From Streptomyces sp. CC228A (GTDB taxonomy: Bacteria > Actinomycetota > Actinomycetes > Streptomycetales > Streptomycetaceae): a stretch of DNA of 64,000 bases. This document shows, piece after piece, positions 1 through 8,062 of the stretch. The first letter of the stretch is position 1; every line of letters starts with the position of its first letter. The notes under the pieces are model-generated. The model ran no database searches. It was not told the origin of the DNA and saw nothing but the letters and a program-made list of their open reading frames with translations. The stretch is taken from contig NZ_JAJPUI010000001.1 in the NCBI RefSeq assembly GCF_021390935.1, positions 930,001 through 994,000 of the forward strand. The letters are read 5' to 3'. The position numbers and the translations under genes were made by a program.

Positions 1-447
1 GCCTCCTGCGCGCAACGCATGCGGCGCGGTGTGGTCGGGTCAGTCTGCAGAGCGCGCCGCAGCACGGCGGCACGGGCGGCTACGCCACCCGCGACCACGC
101 TCACTTCCGCACTTTACCGTCCCATTACCTTCGTCGGCAGAGCGTGATCGCGCCAAGCGGAGCGCACGGCCGAGGCCGGTTCACGCCCCTGCCGGGCGGC
201 TGGTGCCTTGATCGTCGTCTGTGGTCGCCCTCCGCCGCTGCGTCCCGCGGGCGGCCCGTTCGGAAGCCCGTATGGTGCCCGCGCGCATCACCGACCGGTC
301 GCCGCGGCATTCGGCCAGGCCCGATGCATTCGTGCCATTCGCAGGCGACCCGCCTCCCGACCCACCTGCGCGCCGCTACACATGAGCGCTGGGGCGGTGA
401 GCTGCCGCCCCGCCAGTGATGGCCGGTCGGTGGGGAGGTCCGGACGG
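1..447. other. Left-edge stretch with no recognised gene
   Basis: Short open frames exist on both strands here, as expected at this GC content. None has a recognisable domain together with a convincing ribosome binding site. The last part is the leader of the small membrane protein that starts near position 448. Confidence 0.4.
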
Positions 448-657
448 TTGCTGACCATCAATGTGGCCGTGCTGCTCGCAGTCATCGTCTTCTTCCGGCT
501 GCGGCGCCGTACGCAGGCTCGCAGCCGGGCCGAGGAGAGGACCACAGCCATCGTCATCCTGACTCTGGGCGTCCTGCTTGCCCCCACCGCGATCGGCCAG
601 GGCATCCTGAACGTCGTGGGACAGCTCGCAGGCGGCGTCACACAGGCCGGCCGATGA
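448..657 (+). CDS. Small two-helix membrane protein
   Basis: This is a 69-residue protein of unknown function. A TTG start at 448 is chosen because GGGGAGG lies at 432-438, about nine bases upstream. An in-frame ATG at 382 would add 22 residues of non-conserved look. Two hydrophobic stretches are visible, roughly residues 3-16 (VAVLLAVIVFF) and 33-55 (AIVILTLGVLLAPTAIGQGI), separated by an Arg-rich loop. A bitopic or hairpin membrane protein is therefore expected. Its stop overlaps the next start in an ATGA, so it should be co-translated with the membrane-anchored Mrr-like nuclease. It may be a membrane partner of that protein, but this is inference from position only. Confidence 0.6.
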   Translation: MLTINVAVLLAVIVFFRLRRRTQARSRAEERTTAIVILTLGVLLAPTAIGQGILNVVGQLAGGVTQAGR

Positions 658-1382
658 GCTCCCGCGGAGGCAAGCGGAGGACACCGGCACCCGGGCGCCG
701 GCCGACCCGGAGGCGTACCCGTGGACCGAGCCGCCGTCGGCGGGCGGACGACCGGCTGGTCGGCTCCCTGCTCGCCGCGACCGCGGTTGTCGCTCTGGTG
801 GTGGCTGTCGTCGACTGGCTCCTGGTCCACTGGTGGGTCCTCGTCTTCTTCGCCACGCTCTCAGCGCTGGTCGGCGGCGGCTGGATCCACCACAAGCGAC
901 AGCGAGCACGGTGGGAAGCGGTCCGGGCCCGGGGGCTGCGGTACGCCCTGCCCCACCTCGACGCCCTGCACCACTCACGGTTCGAGGAGGCGGTGCGCGA
1001 CCTCATGCGCCGCGACGGCTGCCGGGACGCGGTCCGGGTCGGAGGCGGCGGTGACCTGGGTGCGGATGTGAAGGCCACCGACCCCTACGGCCGCCGCTGG
1101 GTGATCCAGTGCAAGCACCGGCGCAAGGGGCTCGCAGGCTCCGCGGTGGGGACCCCTGACCTGCAGGTGCTCAACGGCACCGCGCGCCCGGTCCACGGCG
1201 CCGACGTCGCGGTCATCGTGACCAACGGCCGTGCCACCGGACCCGCCGTGGACTTCGCCGAGCAGCAGCACCTGCACATCGTCGACCGCCACACCCTGGG
1301 GGTGTGGGCGTCCGGCTCGCGCCCCCTGTGGGAGCTGCTCCGGGCCGTTCCGCCGCCCCGCCGCCCCAGCTCGCTGTCCTGA
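654..1382 (+). CDS. Membrane-anchored Mrr-like restriction endonuclease
   Basis: This 242-residue protein begins with a very basic tail (residues 1-33). Two transmembrane helices follow (about 36-58 and 60-77), then a soluble C-terminal domain. That domain has the Mrr/PD-(D/E)xK look: a helix with FEEAVRDLM near 110-118, GADV with Asp138, and IQCKH with Gln152 and Lys154. Mrr-type nucleases cut modified DNA in Escherichia coli. Membrane-tethered versions are common in actinobacteria and their role is not established. The start overlaps the stop of the small membrane protein (ATGA at 654-657). Family assignment is firm; the biological target is unknown. Confidence 0.82.
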   Translation: MSSRGGKRRTPAPGRRPTRRRTRGPSRRRRADDRLVGSLLAATAVVALVVAVVDWLLVHWWVLVFFATLSALVGGGWIHHKRQRARWEAVRARGLRYALPHLDALHHSRFEEAVRDLMRRDGCRDAVRVGGGGDLGADVKATDPYGRRWVIQCKHRRKGLAGSAVGTPDLQVLNGTARPVHGADVAVIVTNGRATGPAVDFAEQQHLHIVDRHTLGVWASGSRPLWELLRAVPPPRRPSSLS

Positions 1383-1724
1383 ACACGCACGGGATGGCGC
1401 CCTGTCGGCAACCGGAGCACCCGGTCCGCCGGTCGCGGCTCGGCCAGGTGCCCGTGTGCAATCCTTCTCCGCCGTGACGCGTGGCATCCCGAGTCGATCA
1501 CCACCGGACGCCGGGTGCGGCGCGACCGCGCCCGGTCGGGAGCGTACCGGCAGAGGTCACTGCGCCGGGGTTTCGGCGACCGCCGGACGGAGCCGCGTCC
1601 GCGTCCGTCCCGATTGCCCGCACGACCCCATAGCGCCGCCACGAAGAGCACCCAGACCAGCCGCCGTTGCGGTGGGACGCGACCGCCGCGCCGCCTCCCC
1701 CGATCCTCACGACATGCGCAGCCC
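1383..1724. other. Gap between convergent genes
   Basis: About 340 bases lie between the Mrr-like gene (+) and the PucR gene (-). I see no conserved coding sequence. The right end carries an 18-bp tandem repeat that runs into the PucR stop codon. No strong hairpin with a T tract was seen. Confidence 0.5.
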
Positions 1725-1740
1725 TCACGACATGCGCAGC
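1705..1740. repeat. Two-copy 18-bp tandem repeat at the pucR stop
   Basis: CCTCACGACATGCGCAGC occurs at 1705-1722 and again, identically, at 1723-1740. The second copy contains the PucR stop codon (1725-1727 on the minus strand). The first copy repeats the same last codons and stop just downstream. It looks like a recent slippage duplication of the gene's 3' end. Confidence 0.85.
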
Positions 1741-3441
1741 GCCAGGAAGAAGTCCAGCTTGTCCTCCAGGCGGGACAGGTCGCGGCCCGTCAGCTGCTCG
1801 ATGCGGCCGACGCGGTACCGCAGGGTGTTCACGTGCAGGTGCAGCCGTGTGGCGCAGCGGGTCCAGGAGCCGTCGCAGTCCAGGAACGCCTCCAGGGTCG
1901 GGATCAGCTCCGCCCGGTGCCGCCGGTCGTAGTCGCGCAGGGGGTCCAGCAGGCGGGCCGTGAACGCGCGGCGCACGTCGTCCGGCACGAACGGGAGCAG
2001 CAGCACGTGGGACGCCAGCTCGTGGTGGCCGGCCGCGCACACCCGGCCGGGACGGGCCGCCGCCACGCGGCGGGCGTGCCGGGCCTCCTCCAAGGCGCCG
2101 CGCAGGCCTCCGCCGAGTGCACCGCCGCGCTGACGCCCAGGGTGAGCCGCCCGTCCTCGCCGAGGCCCGCGGACAGCGGCACCCGCACGGCCGCCAGCAG
2201 CCGGTCCGCGTGCAGTCCGGGCCCGCCGTCCACCGCCGGGTCCGCGGCGGGCTCGCCGCCGTCCGCTGCCGGTTCGGTGACGGACGGGGGCAGGGCCGGC
2301 AGGGGGACGAGCGCGATGGCCTCGTCGCCGGTGTGCGCGACCGCGATCCGGTCCGCCGACTCCGGGCCCGTCGTCGCCGGGTCGACCAGCACCTCCTCCA
2401 GCAGGGACTGCGCCACCGGCCCGGGTTCCACCGCCGCGCCGTCCTCGCCCCATTCGACCCGCGCCACGATGACCTGCCAGTGCGGTGCCGTGCCGAGACC
2501 CGGCAGCAGCACCGGCGCCGCCACCCGCAGCCGCGCCGCGATCTCCGCGGGGCCGCGCCCGTCTGCACCAGCTCCAGGACCTCCTGGGCCAGTCGGCGCC
2601 GCACCGCGCGGGCCGCGTCGCGCCGGTCCCGCTCCACGGCGATGAGCTGGGTGACGCCCTGCAGCAGGTCCAGCCGGGCCGCCGGCCAGTCGCCCGCGTC
2701 CGCCTCCACGGCCAGCAGCCAGTCCGACAGCACCGTCTCGCGCACGTCCCTGACCGCCGGCGCGGCGCCGCGCCCGGTGTTGCGGATCGGGAAGAGCGAG
2801 TACGTGGTCCCGCCCACCGCGGCCCGGTGCGGTCCGCGCCGCCCCATGCGGGTCGCGGCCAGGTGCTCCCCGGCGAGCAGCGCCCCGAGCTGCGCGGGCA
2901 GGTCCGTGCCCGCGCCGGCGATCTGCCGGCCCGTCGGCGACAGCACCCAGGCCCGCAGGTCGAGGTCGGAGCCGAGCAGGTCGAGGACGACCTCGGGGCC
3001 GCCGCCGGCCGGGCCGGACGTCATCAGCCTCCTGTGGCGATCGACGACGGCCGCCAGGTCCCCGGCGCGCTCGCCGGACACCTGTCGTACGACATGCTCC
3101 GTAATGGTTGCGAATGCAACGGACTCGTTCACGGCGAACAGCGGCAGGCGATGGCGCAAACACGCCTCGACGAGATCCTCGGGGACCGGCCCCAGCTCCG
3201 CCTCGCCCGCGGCGAGGCCCGCCACCCCGGCCGCCGACAGGATCCGTACGAACGGCTCGGAGTCCGCGGGGCCGCGCCGCCAGGCCAGACCGGTGAGCAC
3301 CAGCTCGCCGCCGGACAGGTAGCGGCTGGGGTCCCGCAGGTCCGTCGTCATGACGCCGCGCACGGTGCGGTCCAGCTCGTCCTCGCCGCCGAGGAGCCGC
3401 AGGCCCAGCGCGTCGGTCTCCAGCAGTGCGCGCAGCCGCAT
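1725..3441 (-). CDS. pucR: PucR-family transcriptional regulator (frame interrupted twice)
   Basis: This is a regulator of purine catabolism of about 573 residues, read in three successive frames. The N-terminus (from 3441) has the PucR purine-catabolism domain, starting MRLRALLETDALGLRLLGG. The middle resembles the GGDEF-like linker of this family. The C-terminus has the PucR-type helix-turn-helix (HLHVNTLRYRVGRIEQLTG) and ends LFFxLALRMS-like at 1725. Adding one base near 2549-2552 (GGGG run) and one near 2105-2106 restores a continuous protein, so sequencing deletions are more likely than decay. It is divergent from the xanthine dehydrogenase operon, which is its probable target. PucR proteins usually respond to purine breakdown products; the ligand here is unknown. 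Confidence 0.85.
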
Positions 3442-3903
3442 GTCGTCGCCGCCGATCCTTCTCGTGGGTGTTCGTGGGTGTGAGGGTGTTCCGAGGGGGG
3501 CACGGGGCCCCTGGGTGCCCGGGAGGTGTCCGGTTGTCGCCGGTGCCCCGTGGCTTGGTGTTTCCGGGGGGAAACGGAGAGGTTGCCGATCCTCGCCTTT
3601 CGTTCGAATCTACAAGATGGCCCGCCCTGCCAGCCAACTCCTTCATGGTTTCGGTGACTGCACCGGGTGGAGCACCGCTGGGTGTACTGGGGCCACAACG
3701 CGTTAACACCAGATGAACACCCCGTCCAGGGCCGGCCGTCCCCGACCCCCGGCGAGAAGCCCCGATCGCATCGATCACACCGCCCCGATCCCACCGCCCC
3801 ACGGGCGCCCCGTACGTCCCGCCCCGGACGTACCAGGCCGCCGGGGGAGGCGGGGGAGACCCGGAGCGGCGGGATCACGTCATCAGAATGAAGAGAGCCA
3901 CTC
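3442..3903. promoter_or_regulatory. Divergent pucR / xanthine dehydrogenase control region
   Basis: This 460-bp gap holds the leaders of both divergent transcripts. It is clearly less GC-rich in the middle (around 3600-3720) than the flanking genes. It contains the inverted repeat GTTTCCGGGGGGAAAC at 3560-3575. No protein-coding region is supported. A purine-pool regulator, most simply the adjacent PucR, is expected to bind here; that is inference. Confidence 0.6.
3560..3575. promoter_or_regulatory. Candidate operator, inverted repeat GTTTCC-N4-GGAAAC
   Basis: A perfect 6-bp inverted repeat with a 4-base spacer lies about 120 bases upstream of the pucR start. Its TTCC/GGAA half-sites resemble the IclR-type sites seen upstream of the glyoxylate carboligase gene at the other end of the window. 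The bound protein is not known from sequence. Confidence 0.4.
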
Positions 3904-4794
3904 ATGGACTTCCTTCGCCCCGCAAGCTGGGAGGAGGCGCTGGCCGCCAAGGCCGAGCACCCCACGGCTGTGCCCATCGCGGGTGGCACCGATGTCATGG
4001 TCGAGATCAACTTCGACCACCGGCGGCCCGAGTACCTCCTGGACCTGAACCGCATCGAGCTGCTCCGTGACTGGGAGGTCGGCGAGGAGAACGTCCGGCT
4101 GGGCGCCTCCGTCCCGTACACCCGGATCATGGAGCACCTGCGCGCCGAACTGCCCGGCCTCGCGCTCGCCTCCCACACCGTGGCCTCGCCGCAGATCCGC
4201 AACCGCGGCGGTGTCGGCGGCAACCTCGGCACCGCGTCCCCCGCCGGCGACGCCCACCCGGCCCTGCTGGCCGCGGGCGCCGAGGTGGAGGTCGAGTCGG
4301 TCCGCGGCAGCCGCTTCATCCCGATCGACGAGTTCTACACCGGCGTCAAGCGCAACGCCCTGCAGCCCGACGAGCTGATCAAGACCGTCCACATCAAGAA
4401 GGCCGGCGGCCCGCAGCAGTACTCCAAGGTGGGTACCCGCAACGCCATGGTCATCGCCGTCTGCGCCTTCGGCATCGCCCTCCACCCGGAGACCCGCACC
4501 GTGCGCACCGGGATCGGCTCCGCCGCGCCCACCCCCATCCGGGCGAAGGAGGCCGAGGAGTTCCTGAACGCCGCGCTGGAGGAGGGCGGCTTCTGGGACA
4601 ACGGCAAGATCATCACCCCGTCCGTCGCCAAGCAGTTCGCGGACCTCGCCTCCGCCGCCTGCAACCCCATCGACGACGTGCGCGGCACCGCCAGGTACCG
4701 CCGCCACGCCGTCGGCATCATGGCCCGGCGCACCCTCGGTTGGACCTGGGAGCAGTACCGCGGCAGTGCCCGCACGCTTGAAGGAGCTGCATGA
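3904..4794 (+). CDS. Xanthine dehydrogenase, FAD-binding subunit
   Basis: This 296-residue subunit carries FAD in a three-polypeptide xanthine dehydrogenase. It passes electrons from the iron-sulfur subunit to NAD or another acceptor in the cytoplasm. Family motifs are visible: the FAD-loop AGGTD at residues 26-30, and GGVGGNLGTASPAGD near 102-116. The length matches the CoxM/PucC family. The start is preceded by GAAGAGAG. The stop overlaps the ATG of the [2Fe-2S] subunit (ATGA at 4791-4794). It is the first gene of the operon read away from the PucR gene, which makes purine oxidation the likely role over a general aldehyde oxidase. Confidence 0.9.
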   Translation: MDFLRPASWEEALAAKAEHPTAVPIAGGTDVMVEINFDHRRPEYLLDLNRIELLRDWEVGEENVRLGASVPYTRIMEHLRAELPGLALASHTVASPQIRNRGGVGGNLGTASPAGDAHPALLAAGAEVEVESVRGSRFIPIDEFYTGVKRNALQPDELIKTVHIKKAGGPQQYSKVGTRNAMVIAVCAFGIALHPETRTVRTGIGSAAPTPIRAKEAEEFLNAALEEGGFWDNGKIITPSVAKQFADLASAACNPIDDVRGTARYRRHAVGIMARRTLGWTWEQYRGSARTLEGAA

Positions 4795-5405
4795 CCATGC
4801 GCGTCAACTTCACGGTCAACGGACGCCCCCAGCAGGCCGACGACGTCTGGGAGGGCGAGTCCCTCCTCTACGTCCTGCGTGAGCGGCTGGGCCTGCCCGG
4901 CTCCAAGAACGCCTGCGAGCAGGGCGAGTGCGGCTCCTGCACGGTCCGCCTCGACGGTGTGCCGGTGTGCTCCTGCCTGGTCGCCGCAGGCCAGGTCGAG
5001 GGCTGCGACGTCGTCACCGTCGAGGGCCTCGCCGACTACGCCAGGCAGCGCGCCGAGGGCGGCTGCGCCTCCGGCGCCTGCGGGTCCTCCGGCACGTCCC
5101 TCGACGAGGCCAAGGGCTGGTCCGCCAAGGGCACCGACTCCCAGACCGGCGAGGGCACCGAGCTGTCGCCGATCCAGCAGGCCTTCATCGACGCGGGCGC
5201 CGTCCAGTGCGGCTTCTGCACCCCCGGCCTGCTCGTCGCCGCCGACGAGATGCTGGAGCGCAACCCGTCCCCGACCGACGAGGACATCCGCGAAGCGCTC
5301 TCCGGCAACCTCTGCCGCTGCACCGGTTACGAGAAGATCCTGGACGCCGTCCGCCTCGCGGCCGCCCGCCAGGAACGCCAGGGGCTCCAGGAAGGGACGG
5401 TCTGA
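4791..5405 (+). CDS. Xanthine dehydrogenase, [2Fe-2S] subunit
   Basis: This 204-residue electron-transfer subunit has two [2Fe-2S] clusters. The plant-type ferredoxin cluster is formed by CEQGECGSC with a fourth Cys in VPVCSC (from about residue 42). The second cluster is formed by CGFCTPG (about 139) and LCRCTGYEKI (about 174). AAGGAG at 4781-4786 supports the ATG at 4791; a second ATG at 4797 is possible. An insert of about 35 residues (GGCASGACGSSG and following) sits between the two cluster domains and makes the protein longer than the usual 155-170 residues. It contains two extra cysteines. It lies two bases upstream of the molybdenum subunit gene. Confidence 0.9.
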   Translation: MTMRVNFTVNGRPQQADDVWEGESLLYVLRERLGLPGSKNACEQGECGSCTVRLDGVPVCSCLVAAGQVEGCDVVTVEGLADYARQRAEGGCASGACGSSGTSLDEAKGWSAKGTDSQTGEGTELSPIQQAFIDAGAVQCGFCTPGLLVAADEMLERNPSPTDEDIREALSGNLCRCTGYEKILDAVRLAAARQERQGLQEGTV

Positions 5406-5407
5406 CC

Positions 5408-7825
5408 ATGAGCAGCACGAGCAGCATCCGGGCCGCCGCGGCTCCGGCCGGCACGCCCACCAAGGTCACCCAGGGCGCCCAGGGCACCAAGGGCGGCATC
5501 GGCGAGTCCACGCTCCGCCCCGACGGCACCCTCAAGGTCACCGGCGAGTTCGCGTACTCCTCGGACATGTGGCACGAGGACATGCTGTGGGGCCAGATCC
5601 TCCGCTCGCCCGTGGCCCACGCCGAGATCGTCTCCATCGACGTCTCGGAGGCCCTCGCCCAGGCCGGCGTGTACGCGGTCCTCACCTACGACGACCTGCC
5701 GACCGACGTGAAGAACTACGGCCTGGAGATCCAGGACACCCCGGTCCTCGCCCACGGCCGCGTACGCCACCACGGCGAGCCGGTCGCCCTCGTCGCCGCC
5801 GACCACCCGGAGACCGCCCGCCGCGCGGCCGCCAAGATCAAGGTCGACTACCGCGAGCTGCCCGTCGTCACCGACGAGGCGTCCGCCCTCGCCGAGGACG
5901 CCCCGCTCCTCCACCCGGGCCGCGACGACCACCACGCCGGGCACGTCCCGCACCCGAACGTCGTGCACCGCCAGCCCATCGTCCGCGGCGACGTCGAGGA
6001 GGCCCGCAAGCGGGCCGACGTGATCGTCGAGGGCGAGTACACCTTCGGCATGCAGGACCAGGCGTTCCTCGGCCCCGAGTCCGGCCTCGCCGTGCCCTGC
6101 GAGGACGGCGGCGTCGACCTGTACGTCGCCACCCAGTGGCTCCACTCGGACCTCCGCCAGATCGCCCCCGTCCTCGGCCTGCCCGAGGAGAAGGTCCGCA
6201 TGACGCTCTCCGGCGTCGGCGGCGCCTTCGGCGGCCGCGAGGACCTCTCCATGCAGATCCACGCCTGCCTGCTCGCCCTGCGCACCGGCAAGCCCGTGAA
6301 GATGGTCTACAACCGCTTCGAGTCCTTCTTCGGGCACGTCCACCGCCACCCGGCGAAGCTCTACTACGAGCACGGCGCCACCAGGGACGGCAAGCTCACC
6401 CACATGAAGTGCCGGATCGTGCTGGACGGCGGCGCCTACGCCTCCGCCTCCCCGGCCGTCGTCGGCAACGCCTCCTCGCTGTCCGTCGGCCCGTACGTCG
6501 TCGACGACGTCGACATCGAGGCCATCGCCCTCTACACCAACAACCCGCCCTGCGGCGCCATGCGCGGCTTCGGCGCGGTCCAGGCGTGCTTCGCCTACGA
6601 GGCGCAGATGGACAAGCTGGCGGCGAAGCTCGGCATGGACCCCGTCGAGTTCCGGCAGCTCAACGCCATGGAGCAGGGCACGATCATGCCGACTGGGCAG
6701 CCGGTCGACTCCCCGGCCCCGGTCGCCGAGCTGCTGCGCCGCATCAAGGCCCGGCCGCTGCCGCCCGAGCGCCAGTGGGAGACCACCGAGGGCGCCGACG
6801 TGCGCGCCCTGCCCGGCGGCCTGTCCAACACCACCCACGGCGAGGGCGTCGTCCGCGGCGTCGGCTACGCGGTCGGCATCAAGAACGTCGGCTTCTCCGA
6901 GGGCTTCGACGACTACTCCACCGCCAAGGTGCGCATGGAGGTCATCAACGGCGAGGCCGTCGCCACCGTCCACACCGCGATGGCGGAGGTCGGCCAGGGC
7001 GGCGTCACCGTGCACGCGCAGATCGCCCGCACGGAGCTGGGCGTCACCCAGGTGACCATCCACCCGGCCGACACCCAGGTCGGCTCCGCCGGCTCCACCT
7101 CCGCCTCCCGGCAGACGTACGTCACCGGCGGCGCCGTCAAGAACTCCTGCGAGCTCGTCCGCGAGAAGGTCCTGGAGATGGGCCGCCGCAGGTTCGGCAC
7201 CTACCACCCGGCCTGGGCCACCGCCGAACTCCTCCTGGAGGGCGGCAAGGTCGTCACCGACGGCGGGGAGGTCCTCGCCGACCTCGTCGACGTCCTCGGC
7301 GACGAGGCCGTGGAGATCGAGGCCGAGTGGCGCCACCGCCCCACCGAGGCGTTCGACCTGCGCACCGGCCAGGGCAACGGCCACGTCCAGTACTCCTTCG
7401 CCGCCCACCGCGCGGTCGTGGAGGTGGACACCGAGCTCGGCCTGGTCAAGGTCATCGAGCTGGCCTGCGCCCAGGACGTCGGCAAGGCCCTCAACCCGCT
7501 GTCCGTCGTCGGCCAGATCCAGGGCGGCACCACCCAGGGCCTGGGTGTGGCGGTCATGGAGGAGATCGTCGTCGACCCGAAGACCGCGAAGGTGAAGAAC
7601 CCCTCCTTCACGGACTACCTCATCCCCACCATCCTCGACACGCCGACCATCCCGGTCGACGTGCTGGAACTCGCCGACGACCACGCCCCCTACGGGCTGC
7701 GCGGCATCGGCGAGGCCCCCACCCTGTCGTCCACCCCGGCCGTCCTCGCGGCGATCCGCAACGCGACCGGGCTGGCACTCGACCGTACGCCGGTGCGCCC
7801 GGAGCACCTCACCGGTACGGCGTGA
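5408..7825 (+). CDS. Xanthine dehydrogenase, molybdopterin-binding subunit
   Basis: This 805-residue catalytic subunit hydroxylates hypoxanthine and xanthine to urate at a molybdenum cofactor. Typical segments are present: the N-terminal a/b hammerhead (from about residue 45), GVGGAFGGRED, PCGAMRGFGAVQ, GQGGVTVHAQIA, and the C-terminal GLRGIGEAPT. The Glu in GIGEAP is the catalytic base of the family. The ATG at 5408 follows the upstream stop by two bases. A strong GC hairpin follows the gene at 7833-7854. The operon partners and the adjacent PucR, NCS2 permease and XdhC genes support xanthine or hypoxanthine as substrate. Confidence 0.92.
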   Translation: MSSTSSIRAAAAPAGTPTKVTQGAQGTKGGIGESTLRPDGTLKVTGEFAYSSDMWHEDMLWGQILRSPVAHAEIVSIDVSEALAQAGVYAVLTYDDLPTDVKNYGLEIQDTPVLAHGRVRHHGEPVALVAADHPETARRAAAKIKVDYRELPVVTDEASALAEDAPLLHPGRDDHHAGHVPHPNVVHRQPIVRGDVEEARKRADVIVEGEYTFGMQDQAFLGPESGLAVPCEDGGVDLYVATQWLHSDLRQIAPVLGLPEEKVRMTLSGVGGAFGGREDLSMQIHACLLALRTGKPVKMVYNRFESFFGHVHRHPAKLYYEHGATRDGKLTHMKCRIVLDGGAYASASPAVVGNASSLSVGPYVVDDVDIEAIALYTNNPPCGAMRGFGAVQACFAYEAQMDKLAAKLGMDPVEFRQLNAMEQGTIMPTGQPVDSPAPVAELLRRIKARPLPPERQWETTEGADVRALPGGLSNTTHGEGVVRGVGYAVGIKNVGFSEGFDDYSTAKVRMEVINGEAVATVHTAMAEVGQGGVTVHAQIARTELGVTQVTIHPADTQVGSAGSTSASRQTYVTGGAVKNSCELVREKVLEMGRRRFGTYHPAWATAELLLEGGKVVTDGGEVLADLVDVLGDEAVEIEAEWRHRPTEAFDLRTGQGNGHVQYSFAAHRAVVEVDTELGLVKVIELACAQDVGKALNPLSVVGQIQGGTTQGLGVAVMEEIVVDPKTAKVKNPSFTDYLIPTILDTPTIPVDVLELADDHAPYGLRGIGEAPTLSSTPAVLAAIRNATGLALDRTPVRPEHLTGTA

Positions 7826-7832
7826 CGGCGCG

Positions 7833-7854
7833 CCGGGGGGACCCGTCCCCCCGG
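7833..7854 (+). terminator. Hairpin after the xanthine dehydrogenase operon
   Basis: CCGGGGGGAC at 7833-7842 pairs perfectly with GTCCCCCCGG at 7845-7854. No T tract follows, as is common in Streptomyces. It sits 7 bases after the molybdopterin subunit stop, so it may end or attenuate transcription before the permease gene. Confidence 0.6.
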
Positions 7855-8062
7855 CCCCACGAACCCTCCGGGCGGAGCGTGCCTCACAGGAACGTCACAG
7901 GTCCGCGCCCGCCCCGCCCGGAGCCACCCCCCGCAACCCCCCCCCACCGTTCGTCTCGGGCCGTCCCCCGGGTCGTGCAGCCAAGCAGCATCCCAAATCC
8001 CGCACTCAGACCCGGACAGGCGTCCCCGCGGGTGCCCCTTTGAACCTTGGGAGTCAGGCACC

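Noticed and set aside
5327..7807. 826-codon open frame antisense to the xanthine dehydrogenase molybdenum subunit
   Set aside because: Composition (Val/Asp/Gly/Leu-rich without motifs) is that of a codon-position shadow, and the sense strand encodes a clearly conserved enzyme.
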